Part shown: positions 1 through 13,900 of the stretch, in pieces | Numbering within the stretch: position 1 is the first letter of the stretch | Layout of the letters: every line of letters starts with the position of its first letter | Source of the DNA: Rachycentron canadum | Lineage: Eukaryota; Chordata; Actinopteri; Carangiformes; Rachycentridae | Assembly (NCBI GenBank): GCA_038496675.1 | Contig: CM076653.1 | Span: 10,785,275 to 10,849,274, forward strand | Direction: 5' to 3' | Length of the DNA stretch: 64,000 bases | The notes under the pieces: generated by a model | Database searches by the model: none | What the model saw: only the letters and a program-made list of their open reading frames with translations | What the model was told of the DNA's origin: nothing | Translations under genes and position numbers: made by a program

Positions 1-79
1 ATAGTAAATGGTAAGTGTCTTTCCCAAAGCCTGAACCATCACCATAACTTCCCCGCCACTTTAAAGTCAGACTCCTCTG

Positions 80-425
80 AGTGGACTGTACACAGAATGT
101 TGCCATGGTTACTATAATAAATCATGGCTTGGCTAAGTTTAGGAAAAGATGGTGGTTTGGATTGAAATAAGACAATGATAACAAGGAACGGTCATGGATA
201 ATAGAAACAACATAAACTGCTACTTCCACGTGGGAATCGAACACATTTCATATTTCTGTTTCTTGCTAACTCATTCATCCACCACAACCTCCTCCTGACG
301 TGGACTTTGTCACTCCCCGAAACTACGTCACCGTACTTTTCCCTTTGCTCCTGTCATCATTTCTACGGCCACTAGATGTCGCCTCGCAACAAAACAGGAC
401 TATGGGACATAAAAGCCCCTTCACA
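80..425 (+). repeat. Dispersed repeat family R1, copy 1
   Basis: This stretch is clearly related to 33320-33690 and, more loosely, to 9930-10205. Shared blocks appear in the same order in the first and third copies: a 'gccatggtt' start, a 'ggaaaagatggtg' block, 'gggaatcgaacac', 'cctcctgacgtggactttg', 'acttttccctttgctcc' and 'cactaga(t/c)gtcgcct'. The reverse complement of the central block, GTTCGATTCCC, resembles a tRNA B-box, so a tRNA-derived retroposon is possible but unproven. The left edge may extend beyond what I can align. No long open frame crosses it. Confidence 0.6.
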
Positions 426-1104
426 GACGACCCAGAGCTTGTTTTTTACACGAGGACAGTCTCAATTCTTCTTTTACAACGAGGGAACCAGTCAATTTAA
501 GTAATTTTAACTAATTCATCTTCTTGTTTGTGTTTGGGTTACCTTACCTCTGAATACACTTTCAAAAAAAAGTGAAAAAAAAAAAAAATTACAGCAGGAA
601 AATGATACTGTATCTTTATGTCTCCTGTGGTTTCTACATCTATCATCATGAACTCGGCCATGTTGAAGTTAAGGTTACAGGTACCTTTAGTCTCTTCCTT
701 ACTTTGGTCGCTAAGGTCTTTTGTCCTTCTGTATAAGACTGAGATAAGGAAAAAATCATAAGATCATTTTAAGGAAACATCAAGTAAGCTGGTTTGTGCA
801 GGGAAGCCTTTACTCGGACTTATGGAAAGATCTGAACTTAAAGGTGAAGAAAGAAAGAAGATGAAAATTAAATACACAGATTTCAGCCTTTGTAAGACAA
901 ATAATGACTTGGTTTTGAAATTATTTGTAAACTGCTATCGACCTGAGAGGGCTGGAGGAGGAGGAGGATGTATTTTAAGAGGTTTGTAGATAAATATCAG
1001 GGATTTGTGAGCAGAGGCCTGAAAACTGGTGTTTCTGTGTCTTTGCCGGGAACTGATCCTTCATGTCATCTCATCTCCGTGTGTGCAAAGGATTCATACC
1101 GCCA

Positions 1105-1107
<3 letters not shown>

Positions 1108-1147
<40 letters not shown>
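1108..1147 (+). repeat. (CT)n microsatellite
   Basis: About 20 uninterrupted CT units lie in non-coding flank. They generate a spurious Leu/Ser-rich open frame that should not be annotated. Confidence 0.95.
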
Positions 1148-1154
<7 letters not shown>

Positions 1155-1369
1155 CTAGCCTGGCTTGACTTCCTATTCGCTCCCTTGCGTTCACAGCCCT
1201 GACTCGGCCCCCGGTGAGGCCACATGCTGCCTCAATGGGCTCACTCAATTAACAGGCCATGAAGCCCCCGACCCCCTCGAGTCACACACCTCTACAATGG
1301 CCTGCAGCTCGGAGGCATGCGTGCGGTGGAAGTGGCTGATTTGGTGGAGTAGGCGGACGGGTGGACTGG

Positions 1370-1440
1370 TGGGGGGAATCGGGGTGGAGGTAAGGGTGTG
1401 AGGGAAAGGGTGGTGGTGGTGGAGGGGGGTCAGTTAGTAC
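1370..1440 (+). other. G-rich tract with G-quadruplex potential
   Basis: At least six runs of three or more G separated by short loops occur on the plus strand, including a GGT-repeat core. This fits the usual pattern for a potential intramolecular G-quadruplex. No gene is visible beside it. Confidence 0.5.
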
Positions 1441-3589
1441 CCTATTGTTCCGGTGGTGTCCAGCTTGCCCCCCCTCACCCCTGGTGTCTTTCATAAGGAG
1501 TGTGTAATAACTGCCTTTGTTGGTTTTTCCTCTTGTAATGGGTCCAGTGGGAGGCCTTGTTAGTGCACGGGGTGCTAAGCCAGGGGACCTCGCAGGAACT
1601 CTGGGATTAGAGGCTGCCCCATTCTGCCCTAAATGTGATCCTGCCCTGTCACAATGGTCATTCAGCCAGTGGATGAATATGATTTCTTTAGATCTTCCTA
1701 ATTGCGAAAAGCTTTTTTGTTCTATCTAAGGGTGTTAAATTTTGGTTTGCTTAAGTCATCTAAGGCAGAATTAAAGGCCTGGTATGCAGTTTGAGGAAGG
1801 ATAAAGAGACGTGTGAATTACAGAGTGGCACATCAATGATATAATGACCCTGAGGAATTAAAGTAATAGAGACCCTGAGAATGAGGAGTGAGAAAAGCTT
1901 CTTATTAAAGAAGGAAGTGGCAGAACTTGACTTAATCTTTCTTTGGATGTGTTTTTTTGAACCCTTGGGGCTTTAATTTTTAGCAAAAGATGAATCTCGG
2001 CGTTAAAAGATACACCAACAATGTATTTTGTTGTATCTTTCAACACATCTTTGTGCCTGCCTTGGTAACAAATTAGTTTTGCTTTTTCCTAAGGGACTTT
2101 AAGAAAATGACTGGGGAGGATAGAGAACCTATCATAAAGAAACACCCTCCCCAAGATTTATTTAAGTTTTGTTTGACTGTAAAAAAACCTCAAAATCATA
2201 TAAGTATTGAATCACATAAGAAATGATGCCATCTCATTCTATTATTGAACCAGGAGCTACTAAATGATTAGCTTATTAACACAGAAACTAAATGAACTGC
2301 ACTCAGCTCTTTGCAGATCACTGGAAGGTGGAAATAAATTATTAATCAGGGTGAGAAAATGTTATAAAAGAACCGACTCTGCTGTTCTGAAAATTTTCTA
2401 AATACCCCCTTTTTTTTTTTTTTTACATCTCTTTCCCCCCTAATAATTTTCATACACTCCCTAATTCTCAGTGGTCAGACTTGAGCACAAATACGCAAAA
2501 CTTTATTTATTTGTCCACTGTAGAGGAAATTCAACACCATGAAACGATGATCATCGAGTAATTATCAGAGAGGGACAATATATGGTCAACAAGCCATAAA
2601 CTGACATTATATTTCAATGTCCATCTGCAGGAGAAGTCCAGAGGTGGCAGGTTTCCCACGCAGGATTTCGGCCGAGCTGCGAAGGTGGCGAACAGTCGCT
2701 GGGGCCCGAAATGAACACTACCACTACTTTTGTTGATTTGGCATTCACACGGCTGGCTGGCCATTTTACAGGGAGGAAATTCAAGTGAAGCACTTCGAAG
2801 TACTCGTGGAGCAGTGAAGGCAATTTCCCCTCAGTCAAGTGGCTGAAACCCTCTCCAGCTGAACAACTTCCTGCGTTTAGTCAGCAACCCCCACCCCCAC
2901 CGCCACCACCACCAACGACACCCCCTGCTCCACCATCACCCTGCTTGGTTGGCATCAGCCATGATCTCTCACTGGGTCACTGCTCCCGGCAAAGGTGGGG
3001 GCTACCACCGCAGAACTGAAAACCCCAGACTGCGGCTTCAGGTTTTATTTGCTGCTGCTGCTGCCATTTTAACGCACGCAGCAATATTTCCGGATCTGCA
3101 TATTTTTCAGTGATGATAATTTAGAGTTGATTGGAGAGTTGGAACAGCTTTTGGGGGTTGACTGTTCGAAACTCTAACGAGTCTTAAATTAACTCTGATG
3201 AGTGTGCATTTCCAGATGCACCACCAAAATGTTGATATTCAAAGTGCTTTTTTTTTTTTTTTTTTTGCTGTGAAGAATCTCAGCAGAAACATGAGCATGT
3301 GGAATAATTACGCAATCAAAAGATTATCACCTCTGTCTCATGTACAGGGGATGTGAAGTTAGATTTGCTACATAAAGTTTTCTACTTATTTTCACTTTAT
3401 GAAACTTTTTACTGTAATCCACTGCAGCAGGAGCCTTTACATATTATTATCACCAGATTTATTGCAACAAAAAACAAATCATTTTTTTGCAACAATACTT
3501 CATGAGACTTAAAATCTGAATCTACATGCATCTCAGTCATTTCCGCATGTAGTGTTGAAAAGATGCATTAGAGTTAACCTCATCAGTCT

Positions 3590-3735
3590 CTGAAGTGCTG
3601 TCACTGTGTCAGATGACACGGCGGCTTTAGCCTCGCCCCATTACGGCCTCCGCAGGGCTGCGAGCAGGGCTGAGGGCTCCCACGGGGGGAACGGGAGATC
3701 CTGAGGGAGCCTATTAACCCATTATGTTCACCTCC
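3590..3735. other. Complex GC-rich island, candidate conserved non-coding element
   Basis: This is an abrupt GC-rich, non-repetitive island inside AT-rich flank, with no open frame that resembles a protein. Such islands in vertebrate flanks are often conserved regulatory sequence, but only a cross-species alignment could show it. Confidence 0.25.
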
Positions 3736-4734
3736 AGAGCGGTGTTAAGGACAACAATCACATACGCGATGGAGGCTGAGCCACAGGAGGCTACAGCTGC
3801 TTAGAACAATCCTGTGTAGCCCGAGGCACGGGCCAGCACCATTCCCATGCCGTGCCTTGCTCAAGGGCCACATGTAGAGAAGAGAAGTGATTAGGTCAAG
3901 AGTGTAATGTGGCCTTTGTACTTGCATGTGATAGTTCATTTAAGGAAAGTGGGAAAACGTGCAAGATTCTGGTATAATTAGGTAAAACAATTGCCATCAT
4001 TCTCACCTTTATTTTTTTTTTTTATAGATAAGACAGGTTTGTTTGCCTTTTTTAAAAGAGAAAAAATGACCCACAATGCTTGCCATAGAACTGCTGCTAT
4101 CATATCAAATCTAGACTCTTGCGTGTGACGCACGTGCATGAACGCAAAGAAAAAAAGGCCCCATAAAACATTCAAATGGATGGTGAAGAATATCTCCCAA
4201 AAAATGGCAACAAAAAAACTTGGTTAAATAAATCACATGATATGAGATGCTGGGGCTGAAGCCAGAGTTTCAAAATAAAAGTTCCTGTCACAGATAGTGA
4301 CAGATCTTCATATCCTCTGGGACCTGACCTCTGTCCCTGCATCCAGGTGAGGAGACTCTTCATCTCACCTCTTTGTGCTAATATTGTGGTTAGAAGTTAT
4401 ATGAATTATAGAAATTACATTACAACTCATACATGTAACTGTTTTTTTTATTCTGTTTCATAAACTTTGATACCACTATCCCAAATCATCATTTAGGGCA
4501 AGCTCAAAGATAATTTGTTCTGCAGGATTTAATTACGCGTTATTATGCAGTTATTATACCAGGCAGAATACTTATTAAGCAATAGAAGCTAAAACAATTA
4601 ACATGATGATTTCTTCCAGTACAATGATAGCTGTGGTACCAGCTTGAAGACCACAAAAAGATTTCTATTTTTATTTTTCGGTCTTTAACATTTTGCAGGT
4701 ATGACACCAAACAAGCACATCTCCAGAAGACGTA

Positions 4735-4905
4735 TTAGACAATAGAATAATTACCATAATCATGATTATTTTTCTCTGCATTTTAATTAGCCCTATGAAG
4801 CTCAATTAAGCTCTTCAGTGTGAGCGCCTATTCAGTAAACAGCTGTCCACCTGTCTTCTTATTCCTGGGAAAAGACTGCGGCGCCCGTTCACGCCGAGGT
4901 ACCAT
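4735..4905. other. Candidate conserved non-coding element with homeodomain and E-box motifs
   Basis: The stretch is non-repetitive and holds ATTA/TAAT-type homeodomain core sites (around 4765-4812) followed by two E-boxes, CAGCTG and CACCTG, near 4840-4855. This cluster suits an enhancer, but the call rests only on motif content and complexity. Confidence 0.25.
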
Positions 4906-6638
4906 CATCAAATCCAGTAGGGGGGTCAGGCGAGGGCCCTGCAGCCTGCAAAAAGGGGCCCTCGATATGAGGGACGATTAATGCCAAAGACAGGCAGGCA
5001 GAAAGAGGGGACATCATTAAGGTATGCTAATAGCTCGCTTACACAACTTTAAAGTCAAAGAGAAATTAAGATAAAATAGACTGAAATGAGAAGAGATAAG
5101 ATGAGAAGAATGTATAATGGAGATAGATGCAAATTTAAATGTTTAAACAGTTATCAGAGGCACAAGAAAAGTTGTAGGGAATTCCAATGATTTTTATTCA
5201 TATTCTGTTTTGGTTAAATAAAGATTTGTTGCTGGCCATGATTTCTATTTTCCTTCTGGCCACAGGTATGTCATGCACAGCACTGTTTTTTTAGGTTAGG
5301 GTTGGGCTGCTCAGAAATATCATCGTTTGACATTTAAATATTACTGGACATGTATCAGGACACCGTTGCCCTGCAGGACCAAAGGGTTTCAACACTTGGC
5401 AAATAGTGGTAGTGGTAGCAATACAGAAGCCAAATAATACAAGGTTTTACTTGTCAAGTCAACCATTTATCTCTTTCTTTTTATTCCTTCCTGTTGCTGA
5501 GCAGCTATTCATTTTGACCCTCCAGTTTTTTTCATGGATGTTGATCTGAGACAGCAAACACATCCCTGGTTTGGTCCAGCACTGACAACACTGACCTATC
5601 ACAGAGAGAGGCCTGAATATGAGTAAAGAAAACAATATAATGGGATTTTCAGCATTTTTTTAAAGCTTTAAAAGATTTCTTTTGAAATATTTTAAAAAAA
5701 AAACATTTTTTGATATTTTATATAAATTCCCCAAAATGATACTATTTTGATAATGATTTTGTGACCCACCACTTGAGGACCGCAGCCCTAATACAAATGA
5801 ACAGGAGAGAAAATCAGTGGAATTGAGGAAATAAGAACCGTGTTGGTGGGACATCCCAAATCTGTCAAAACAAAACAAAAACAAAACAAAAAACATCATT
5901 TCTTTCTTTTTTTTTTTTTTTTTTTGTCTAAATCTTATCTTAGTCTTATTTTGATATCTTCCTATTCCAGTGATGAAGTGTCATGACAACATTTTGCACC
6001 ATGAAAACAAACTTGGCTCTTTAAACAAGTACATGCAGATGACAGTGGGTCATTTATTTTTAGTATTAAGGCTAATTCATAAGAAGCACCTTTTTATTTC
6101 ATTTGTGATCAGTGGTTTAAAGATGATTATTCTGAATGAAATCTACGTGCAAACCACAAGAACATCTTTCAATTATTCAGCCTTGATTATTCAACAAAAA
6201 TGTCACAAACGATAACAAATATTCAGACAACAAGAGATTTACAGTGTAAATGAGAGATAGCGATACAATGGTACAGAATAAGAACAGGACTAAAACCATT
6301 AAACACTTCTGGTTGTAACAATTAAAAGTAATGAGGAAAATGCCAAGTTGTAAGATCTGCAAATGAAGTTGCAGTGATTTCATGTGTAAAATTAAACAAT
6401 CTTTGGGTTAATCTGAGAAGCTGAAAAATAACTTTAAAGCTATGTTAGTTTTTTTTTTTTTTTAACATTACCCCTCAGCATTTCTGCATTTCATAAAATG
6501 ACTGCATCTTGATTTGTGCTCAGAATTAATCCTGTGAAGTTGAACCATCTGCCAACGTGAGACAAAGCCACGAAAATCTTTGTTTTCTTAGTTTAACATT
6601 TAAAAGAGTAATCTGTTGATGATCACGCTTACTCCTCT

Positions 6639-6661
6639 TCCTCCTCCTCCTCCTCCTCCTC
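6639..6661 (+). repeat. (CCT)n microsatellite
   Basis: About eight trinucleotide units (cct/ctc) lie in non-coding flank. Confidence 0.85.
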
Positions 6662-7469
6662 AGTGGCATTAATCACCCCTCATACAGAGGCCCTGAGGAG
6701 ACCATATCTAACAAGGACGCCTGTTTTCTTCTGCTGTTTGATCCCTGAAAGTGAAAGTGTGTTAATTACGCAGAGACAAACCCCATCTGGATTTGAGGCA
6801 TTAACCCCTTCCTCCATGATTGCTACACAGTCATCAAGCCTTCAAGAAAAAATAAGGACTAATGACGACTGGCCTTCATCACAACAAGCAAAGACTTGAT
6901 TGCATAGACACTTGCCTCAACATAATTATACTATATTCTATAAGATTACCAAATCATTATAATATCTGAAACAGCAACAGACTTCTGACCAAATATACAT
7001 TTTCTGTTTATTTTATATATATATATATACTATATATTATATTTATGATATATGATGCTCCGAATGCCTTTTTTTGTTTTTATTCATTCACCCTCACAAT
7101 ATTACAACATACGTACAGTTTATTATTAAATATTAAAGGAGACATTTCAAGACAAGAAGACAAGACAAGAATTTATTTTGTGAAAGGTAATCCAACATTG
7201 TGTTTCAAAATACTTTTCAAATCACAGAAAATAGTTTGAAACAGTGAACACAGCTATTACCAAATAAATTTGGTCCAATTTAAAAAATCTTGAATTTTAT
7301 ATTTTGTCTAAATGTCCGACAAACAAACAATATCACGATACAAACAGTGACGTTTCTAATCTAAAGTTTAAAATCAAATCAAAGAAAATCCCAAACCTAA
7401 ACTATTAGGAGATAATACATATATAATAAAAACATGATCGAGTCCATGCAATGTTTTGCATGAAAATCC

Positions 7470-7535
7470 TTTATTTAAAATAAAGGAAATAGTAAAAATT
7501 TGCTGTTAAAATGTAGCTCTCTTTTCATTTTTATT
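7470..7535 (-). promoter_or_regulatory. Candidate polyadenylation signals of rhbg
   Basis: On the minus strand AATAAA hexamers lie at 7530-7535 and 7470-7475, about 430 and 490 bases past the rhbg stop codon. Either would give a normal-length 3' untranslated region. The choice cannot be made without transcript data. Confidence 0.4.
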
Positions 7536-7908
7536 TTAATTTCTGTGACATGGTTTCTGGCTCTGAAAGAGTCTTTGGTTTGGTTCTGGCTAAATTCTGT
7601 AAACATGTCTTAGCCTGGTGATGGGGACAATTAGACGACATTTTTCAGGAAATAGACACATCATTTCCCAGTGCAGCCTCTTCACAGGCCTGTGGACCAG
7701 GGTAACGCAGCTCTAGATCGCCCTCCAGTGGTCGAAGCTGCCAATAGCATTTTGCCATAGAACTTTTCAGGATGAAAAAAATGTATTGTGAGTCTTTACA
7801 CATAAACACAAAGAGACATTTGGGTGATTTTTTTTTTTTTTTATAGGCTACAAGGTGTAATACTCAAGTGCTAGGATGGTAAAACCTCAGAGAGTGTGTA
7901 TGTGGTTC

Positions 7909-7959
<51 letters not shown>
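7909..7959 (-). repeat. (GT)n microsatellite abutting the rhbg stop codon
   Basis: A nearly pure GT run, read as CA repeats in the rhbg mRNA, begins at the base right after the TAG stop at 7960-7962. The 3' untranslated region therefore starts with a CA repeat. Confidence 0.95.
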
Positions 7960-10900
7960 CTAGCTGCGTAGCTTCTCAGTCTCCTCCGTCCTCACAGTGG
8001 TCAACTCCTCATGACCCGTCTCCTCTTCAGGAACCTGAGACAGAGACAGAAAACGAGACACATGAGCTTCTAGACTTTAATAACCTTCTGTTTCTTCTTC
8101 AGCTATTTATGAAAAAGATAAACTGAATAAAGGCTGAATATAAGTTTAGGATGGAAAATAACAGCCGTTAATTACTTATTATTTGATGTTATTTGTGCAA
8201 GCTCAGGACAAAGAATCAATAAAATATTATCATAGAAAAAGACCACAAGTAAAAATGGAACAAAATAAATCAAATGTTAAATTTTATCTTTAATCTCTCA
8301 AACTGAAGCTCATACTCTGTGCGTTTATGAATATGCAATTAAAGATTTTTGCTAAAATGATGTAATAAATCACTAAAGAGGCATCCATCCCCATAGGCTA
8401 CTATACTATAAACAGCACGTGAGCTTGAACACCTAGAACATGCTGTGTATGATAGATACTCATGGACTCAAAACAGGATGAGCCACATTCATGTTGCACG
8501 TTGCATTGTGGGAGAAGATCAAAAATGACGTCAGGCCAAAGTGAAAAGGTGTGACATCATCCAGGAGGGTTTCTGCCCCTGTGATCCACCTGGGTCATCA
8601 GACCATGTGGATGGTGGTGGTGGTGGATTTGCTCCACCTGGTGATCAGATGGTCCTACTGCCTCAGCAACAGCACAGTCTTTCACATCTGACTGTTGGCG
8701 CAACGTCGCCATCTTATGGATTTATTGTGATTTTATATCAGCTTCAGTATAACGATGTATATATTTCAGTTTGAAAGATTCAGCAAAGGTCAAAACACAG
8801 TGTCACCAAAATAATTATTATTACACGTCTATCAAATCCTAATAATTTCCTTAAAGTTTCCTAAATAATTATTGGTAATTATAGGGAAATAAGTGAAGAC
8901 TTTCTCCATTTAACTCATATGTTAATGTTAATTAATTATTCCACTTCATGTATAATAAATTCTATGTTACATTTTTGGATGTTCAGTTGACCTGATGTGC
9001 TCTGTAAAGACTTTCCAGGTTCATGCAACTATTTGATCGGAATCTATTTTGTGGTATCAGACCAATAAGTTACCAAATTATATCCCTATCCAGGAAATGT
9101 CTGAGGAAATCAGTGGGGAACTATTTGAACCTGTAAACTATAGCTTTAAGTGAGACAGTTTATTTTACGGGTCCTTAACTTCATTATAATTTCCTGACAG
9201 GACTCTGTAATTTGGTTCTAATTACAGGGAGAATAAGGTTTCTTTTGAAAGAACTGCTCCACTTAAGCACCAATACATATTTATTCAGCTCCAATTTATT
9301 ATTGGAAACTTTATTCATGATGTTCACAAATGTCAGCTGACCTGCTGAGCTCCTACTGAAGACTCTCAAGGTTATTTAGCGACTAATTGCAACTAATGAA
9401 TTGAAGCTGAACTCTGCCTTTATTTTCTATGTGAGTGGGCTCTTTTCTGGGACAATTTGCAGGAAATGATTCAGAAATTACAGCCTTCAAAATAAAGCTT
9501 CTGCGCCGTCTCATTTTAGTCAAACTCACCTCCCAGTAGATGTTGTCCTCGAAGCAGATGGTGTCGGGAGGGGCGCCGAAGATGGGCAGCTTCAAAATGA
9601 AACCTGACACAGAGGAAGAGGAGCCGTCATTTAAAATGTGCAGATTGAAGACGAGCAGAGTAACAGCGAATGTGGCTGATCCTCTAGGCCGTTATTATTA
9701 GTCATAATTAAAATCAGTCTCAAACAGTGTAATTGTGTTATGGTCAACTTCATGGTCAACCTGCTTCACTGGGTGCATTCACTCCCCCATCACAGATATA
9801 ATGATGTATTTTTCAAACCAATCCTCCAACCTGAACAACCACACAGGTTATTTTTGTTTTTCAATCCTCTGATACGACCCGATAGGAGGGGATAGGTCTG
9901 TGATGGGGGTGTCTCCTGAAATCGTGGCCCTACAGCAGCAGGCATCAGACCTCGGTTGTCGTGGTTACGATAATAACAACGTGGTTAACACTGTGGAACA
10001 TGGATAATAGAAACAGCATAAAATGCTATTTTTACTTGGGAATCACACACAGCTCCCCTGTGTCATATTCCTGTGTTTTGTTGATCCATCCACCTCAACC
10101 TCCTCCGATGAACTAGTCTATAAACTATAACTATGACTAAAAAAGTCTATAAACTATGTCACCACACTTTTCCCTTTGCAACAACACGTAGCCTAACTAT
10201 CAACGCAAATCACCCATTTGTCTTGATGTTTGAATTACATACTTTTTGACCATAGTATAGATATAGACCTGCTGTGGTTTATCAGAGTACCTGAGGAGGA
10301 GGGTGGGGGGGTCATGAGACTTACCGACAATGAGGCCCCCCAGCAGGGCGATGCCGAGGGTGACAGCAAGGGAAATGATCTGACGAACCCCCTGGTAAGT
10401 TGCAGTAATTTCTCCACTCGCCACATCAGGGAACACGTCTGCCAAACTGCAGCACACACAGAGTCAGCTGAGTTTTAACACCAATAACTTCATCTAGACA
10501 GATTAGAGAGGTTAGTTTTGGTGAGCTGTGAATGTTATAACCAACTGGACCCAGCACTGATTCACTGTATTTTGACTTTGCCCTTGTATGGACTCTTTGC
10601 TTTGAGCCTGGGGAGATCTTAAATCAGCCAGTGGTGCTAATGTGATGGTCTCTGCGACCTAACACACTCCTGCAGTCAAACGCTCACTGAGGTGAACTTT
10701 AAACAGCCTATAAGAGAAAAATGTGGAAACTCAAACCACCACTCGTTGTTTTTGATTTAAAGTGTTAAGAGTTAAGTTACTTCACCTTCTCACCATAATC
10801 AGGCACATATTACTTCTAATCCCTATTTACACACTCTCACATTGTCTAGTGTGTGTAGAGGCCTGAAGTGACGGAGTCAGAACCATGTTCCACTTTAATA

Positions 10901-13900
10901 AAGTTATAAACTATTGAGGCCCTACTCAGAAGACTTAGAAGTCCACAGGTGCGATAGGGTAAAGGGCATCAGGGTTGGGGTCCAGGAATCAGGCAACGGC
11001 ACAAAATGAAATGTTTACCCGTCTCCATAAATGTCTACAGTTGCCAACGCAGCCACGATGGCTCCCACAATTGCGCCCAGGATGCCGGGCATGCCGTGCA
11101 GGTTGTGAACCCCACAGGTGTCTTGGATCTTCAGTTTGTTCTCCAGGACAGGCTGAACGGAGAAGAAGAAGAAGAAGAAGAAGAAGAAGAAGAAGAAGAG
11201 AGAAATGATTTAAAACACATTTTTCTTTTTAATCTATACAAGCCAAACCAGCATTTCATGGACACTCTGAACAAATATTTTCGACTGACTCTGTGATATT
11301 TGTGCTATTACTGATGACAGTAATAAAATGTGTGACTAAGCCTCCATCCTGATGCAGACAACGGTTTCTACCTCTCTCAGTCTTATTAGATTTGACCATT
11401 TCACAGCAGAAATAAATGAGTGCACCAACACGTGTGGAGATATTTGTTTGTGACTAATGCTGAAGCGTTCTTACTGAGAGGTACTTGAAGCCCAAGACAG
11501 AGATAATCCCGGCCACGAAGCCGAGAATCATGGAGCCAAAGGGTGTCAACATCATTTCACCAGCTGTTCCCGCAGCAACTCCACCGGCCAGAGCAGCGTT
11601 TTGGATGTGGACCTAAAGAGGATAGAAGAATGATTTTATTTAACATGCTCTTTATTTTTCTTTATTTCTCTGTCACTGTCAAAAACAAAGGTTACTGCGG
11701 GGATATAACTATTGAGACCTCAGGTATTTTACATGAAGGGACTTGAACCATCTGTTTTAAATGAACCAATCAGCAGCTCAGAAACACCAAACACCCACAA
11801 CGAGACAACAAGTGTACAAATGCATAAATAAACAACGATTGTTTTAAATATTGAACATCTCATTAAATCCTCTACATGCTGAGTTAGGAGGTTTTGATGT
11901 TGCACTTGTTGAACTGAGCTGTGATCCAAGGTCGGTGACACCACAAACCACACGCCTTAGATGTAAAACCCATTCTTTGAAAGCACGTAACTTACATTGT
12001 GTGGAGAAAAAAACACCCTGTGGTCAGTAAATTATGCAAATAAAAACACAATATTAACTCCCTCACACATTCTCTGCACTCATTTGTCAAAATGTGCCAC
12101 AATTTGTGTATATATTCAATATATATATATATACAGGATATGGTTATTTTATATATGATATAACATATTGTGACCACATATGTTAATAATACATAATTAA
12201 TTTATATATGCATGTTTAATAAAACAACATGTATATATATATATGTATAAAATTTCAAATACTTCTAAAATACTAATTCTCTCATTTTAATTTTAAACTT
12301 TGGTCTCAGACTTTGGACCCTACTGTATATGTTATCAACATATACTGACAGGCTTTGGGATGGCTATATGTTTATATGTAAGGAGTATGTATATTATCTA
12401 TAAGTAGACATATGTAAACATACATATTTTTATGGGGTAGACATATTTATAACATAATTTATAATAGGATTTTACCAATGTTCTTTATTTTATATGTACA
12501 TATATATATTTGTCATATATGGAAATTCAGTCTCCATGTATTATATGCATTTATTTTATTGCAGGAAGAAACATAAACTCATATGTTCTCAGTTATAAAC
12601 ATCAAACTATCGTCCAGTTTTTGGTCCCTGAAACCTTGTAGAGGAGCAGATTAGATGAGACTTTGTGAACTTTGGGAACTTTTAAACTCATGTTGGTCAC
12701 ATGTCACAGCCTTAGAGACAAGCTGATTCTATGGACTGATTAGCTTGTCTTAACTATCAACAGGCCGTATGGTATGTCCACGCCCTTTGTCAAGTCTCTG
12801 CAGTGAGTATGATTCTCTCAGGATTGATTGCCATCAGTGCAGCAATGCCCCTATCTTGATTTCAGGATGATTTACAGTTGACAGGTGAACTTGACACTGT
12901 GGATGTTTGACTCACATGAGCTTTCATGTGACTCGAATGTAGCTTCAGGTGACTCACTGATCATCAGATCCACCTCCTGACGGGATGTCAAGACGGGTAT
13001 AAAACCTGTCTTTTCAAGCATGTCTGTGTCAGAGCATTTATTCCGCCTGCTGCTTTTTGTTTTTACCTCTTGATGTTTTACCTCTTGATCTTATACCCGA
13101 TTTGATTTCGGAAGGCCACAGTTCACTTCAGCAATTAAAACCTTGTGTCCTCACCATGTCCAGCTTGCCGTCGTGTGCTGTGAGGGCTGACATGGCGTAG
13201 GTGGACAGAGTGCAGGCCGCCAGGGAGTAGTAGGTGTTCATGGCTGTGCGGTGCTGGTCGTCTCCGTGAGCTGTGATGGCGGAGTTGAAGCTGGGCCAGA
13301 ACATCCACAGGTAGAGGGTACCTATGTGGAGGGACCACAAGAAGGAAATCATTATTTTGATTCATCTCTGAAAACAGTTACAGTCTGTGACATTTTACAC
13401 CAGGAAGGAAAATGAAAAATGTGTTTTGCATGTAGTGTCAACTAGATTATGTACCACACATACATAATTGACTCTTCTAAACAGTATAAGTAGTTTTGAT
13501 TTACAAGGATTTACCAATCATGGCGAACAGGTCGGAGTGATAGACCGAGCTGTTCCTGTGTTTGCTCTTGTCCAGGTTGGGCCGGTACAGGACTCGGGCA
13601 ACAACCAGGCCAAAGTAGGCTCCGAATGTGTGGATGGTCATGGAGCCACCGGCATCCTTGGCCTGGAACAAAGTTAGTTCACAACTTGGTTTATGGGAGA
13701 ACTGGTAAAGAAGATACTGAACAACAATAATCCACAAGATTCACACTTTTATTTAATGCTGTTCTGATGTCGTAATAGTCATGTTTCCTGTAACTCACCC
13801 CAACAACAGAAAGCACGACGAACTCATTGACGGCGAACAGCGTGACCTCGAACATCGCCATGATCAGCAGCTGGACCGGGCTGGTTTTACCCAGAACGGC

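Larger units (their letters stand above)
426..7469. other. Gene-free flank left of rhbg
   Basis: No exon, open frame or RNA gene in this stretch could be supported. It is mostly AT-rich, with T or A homopolymers (for example near 2409, 3248, 5910 and 6450), a CT and a CCT microsatellite, a G-rich tract near 1370-1440 and a few complex, less AT-rich islands listed separately. The open frames present are short, lack family resemblance and overlap low-complexity sequence. Confidence 0.6.

Noticed and set aside
1..7900. A mir-9 precursor, expected near RHBG in mammals
   Set aside because: The mature miR-9 sequence was not seen on either strand in the window.
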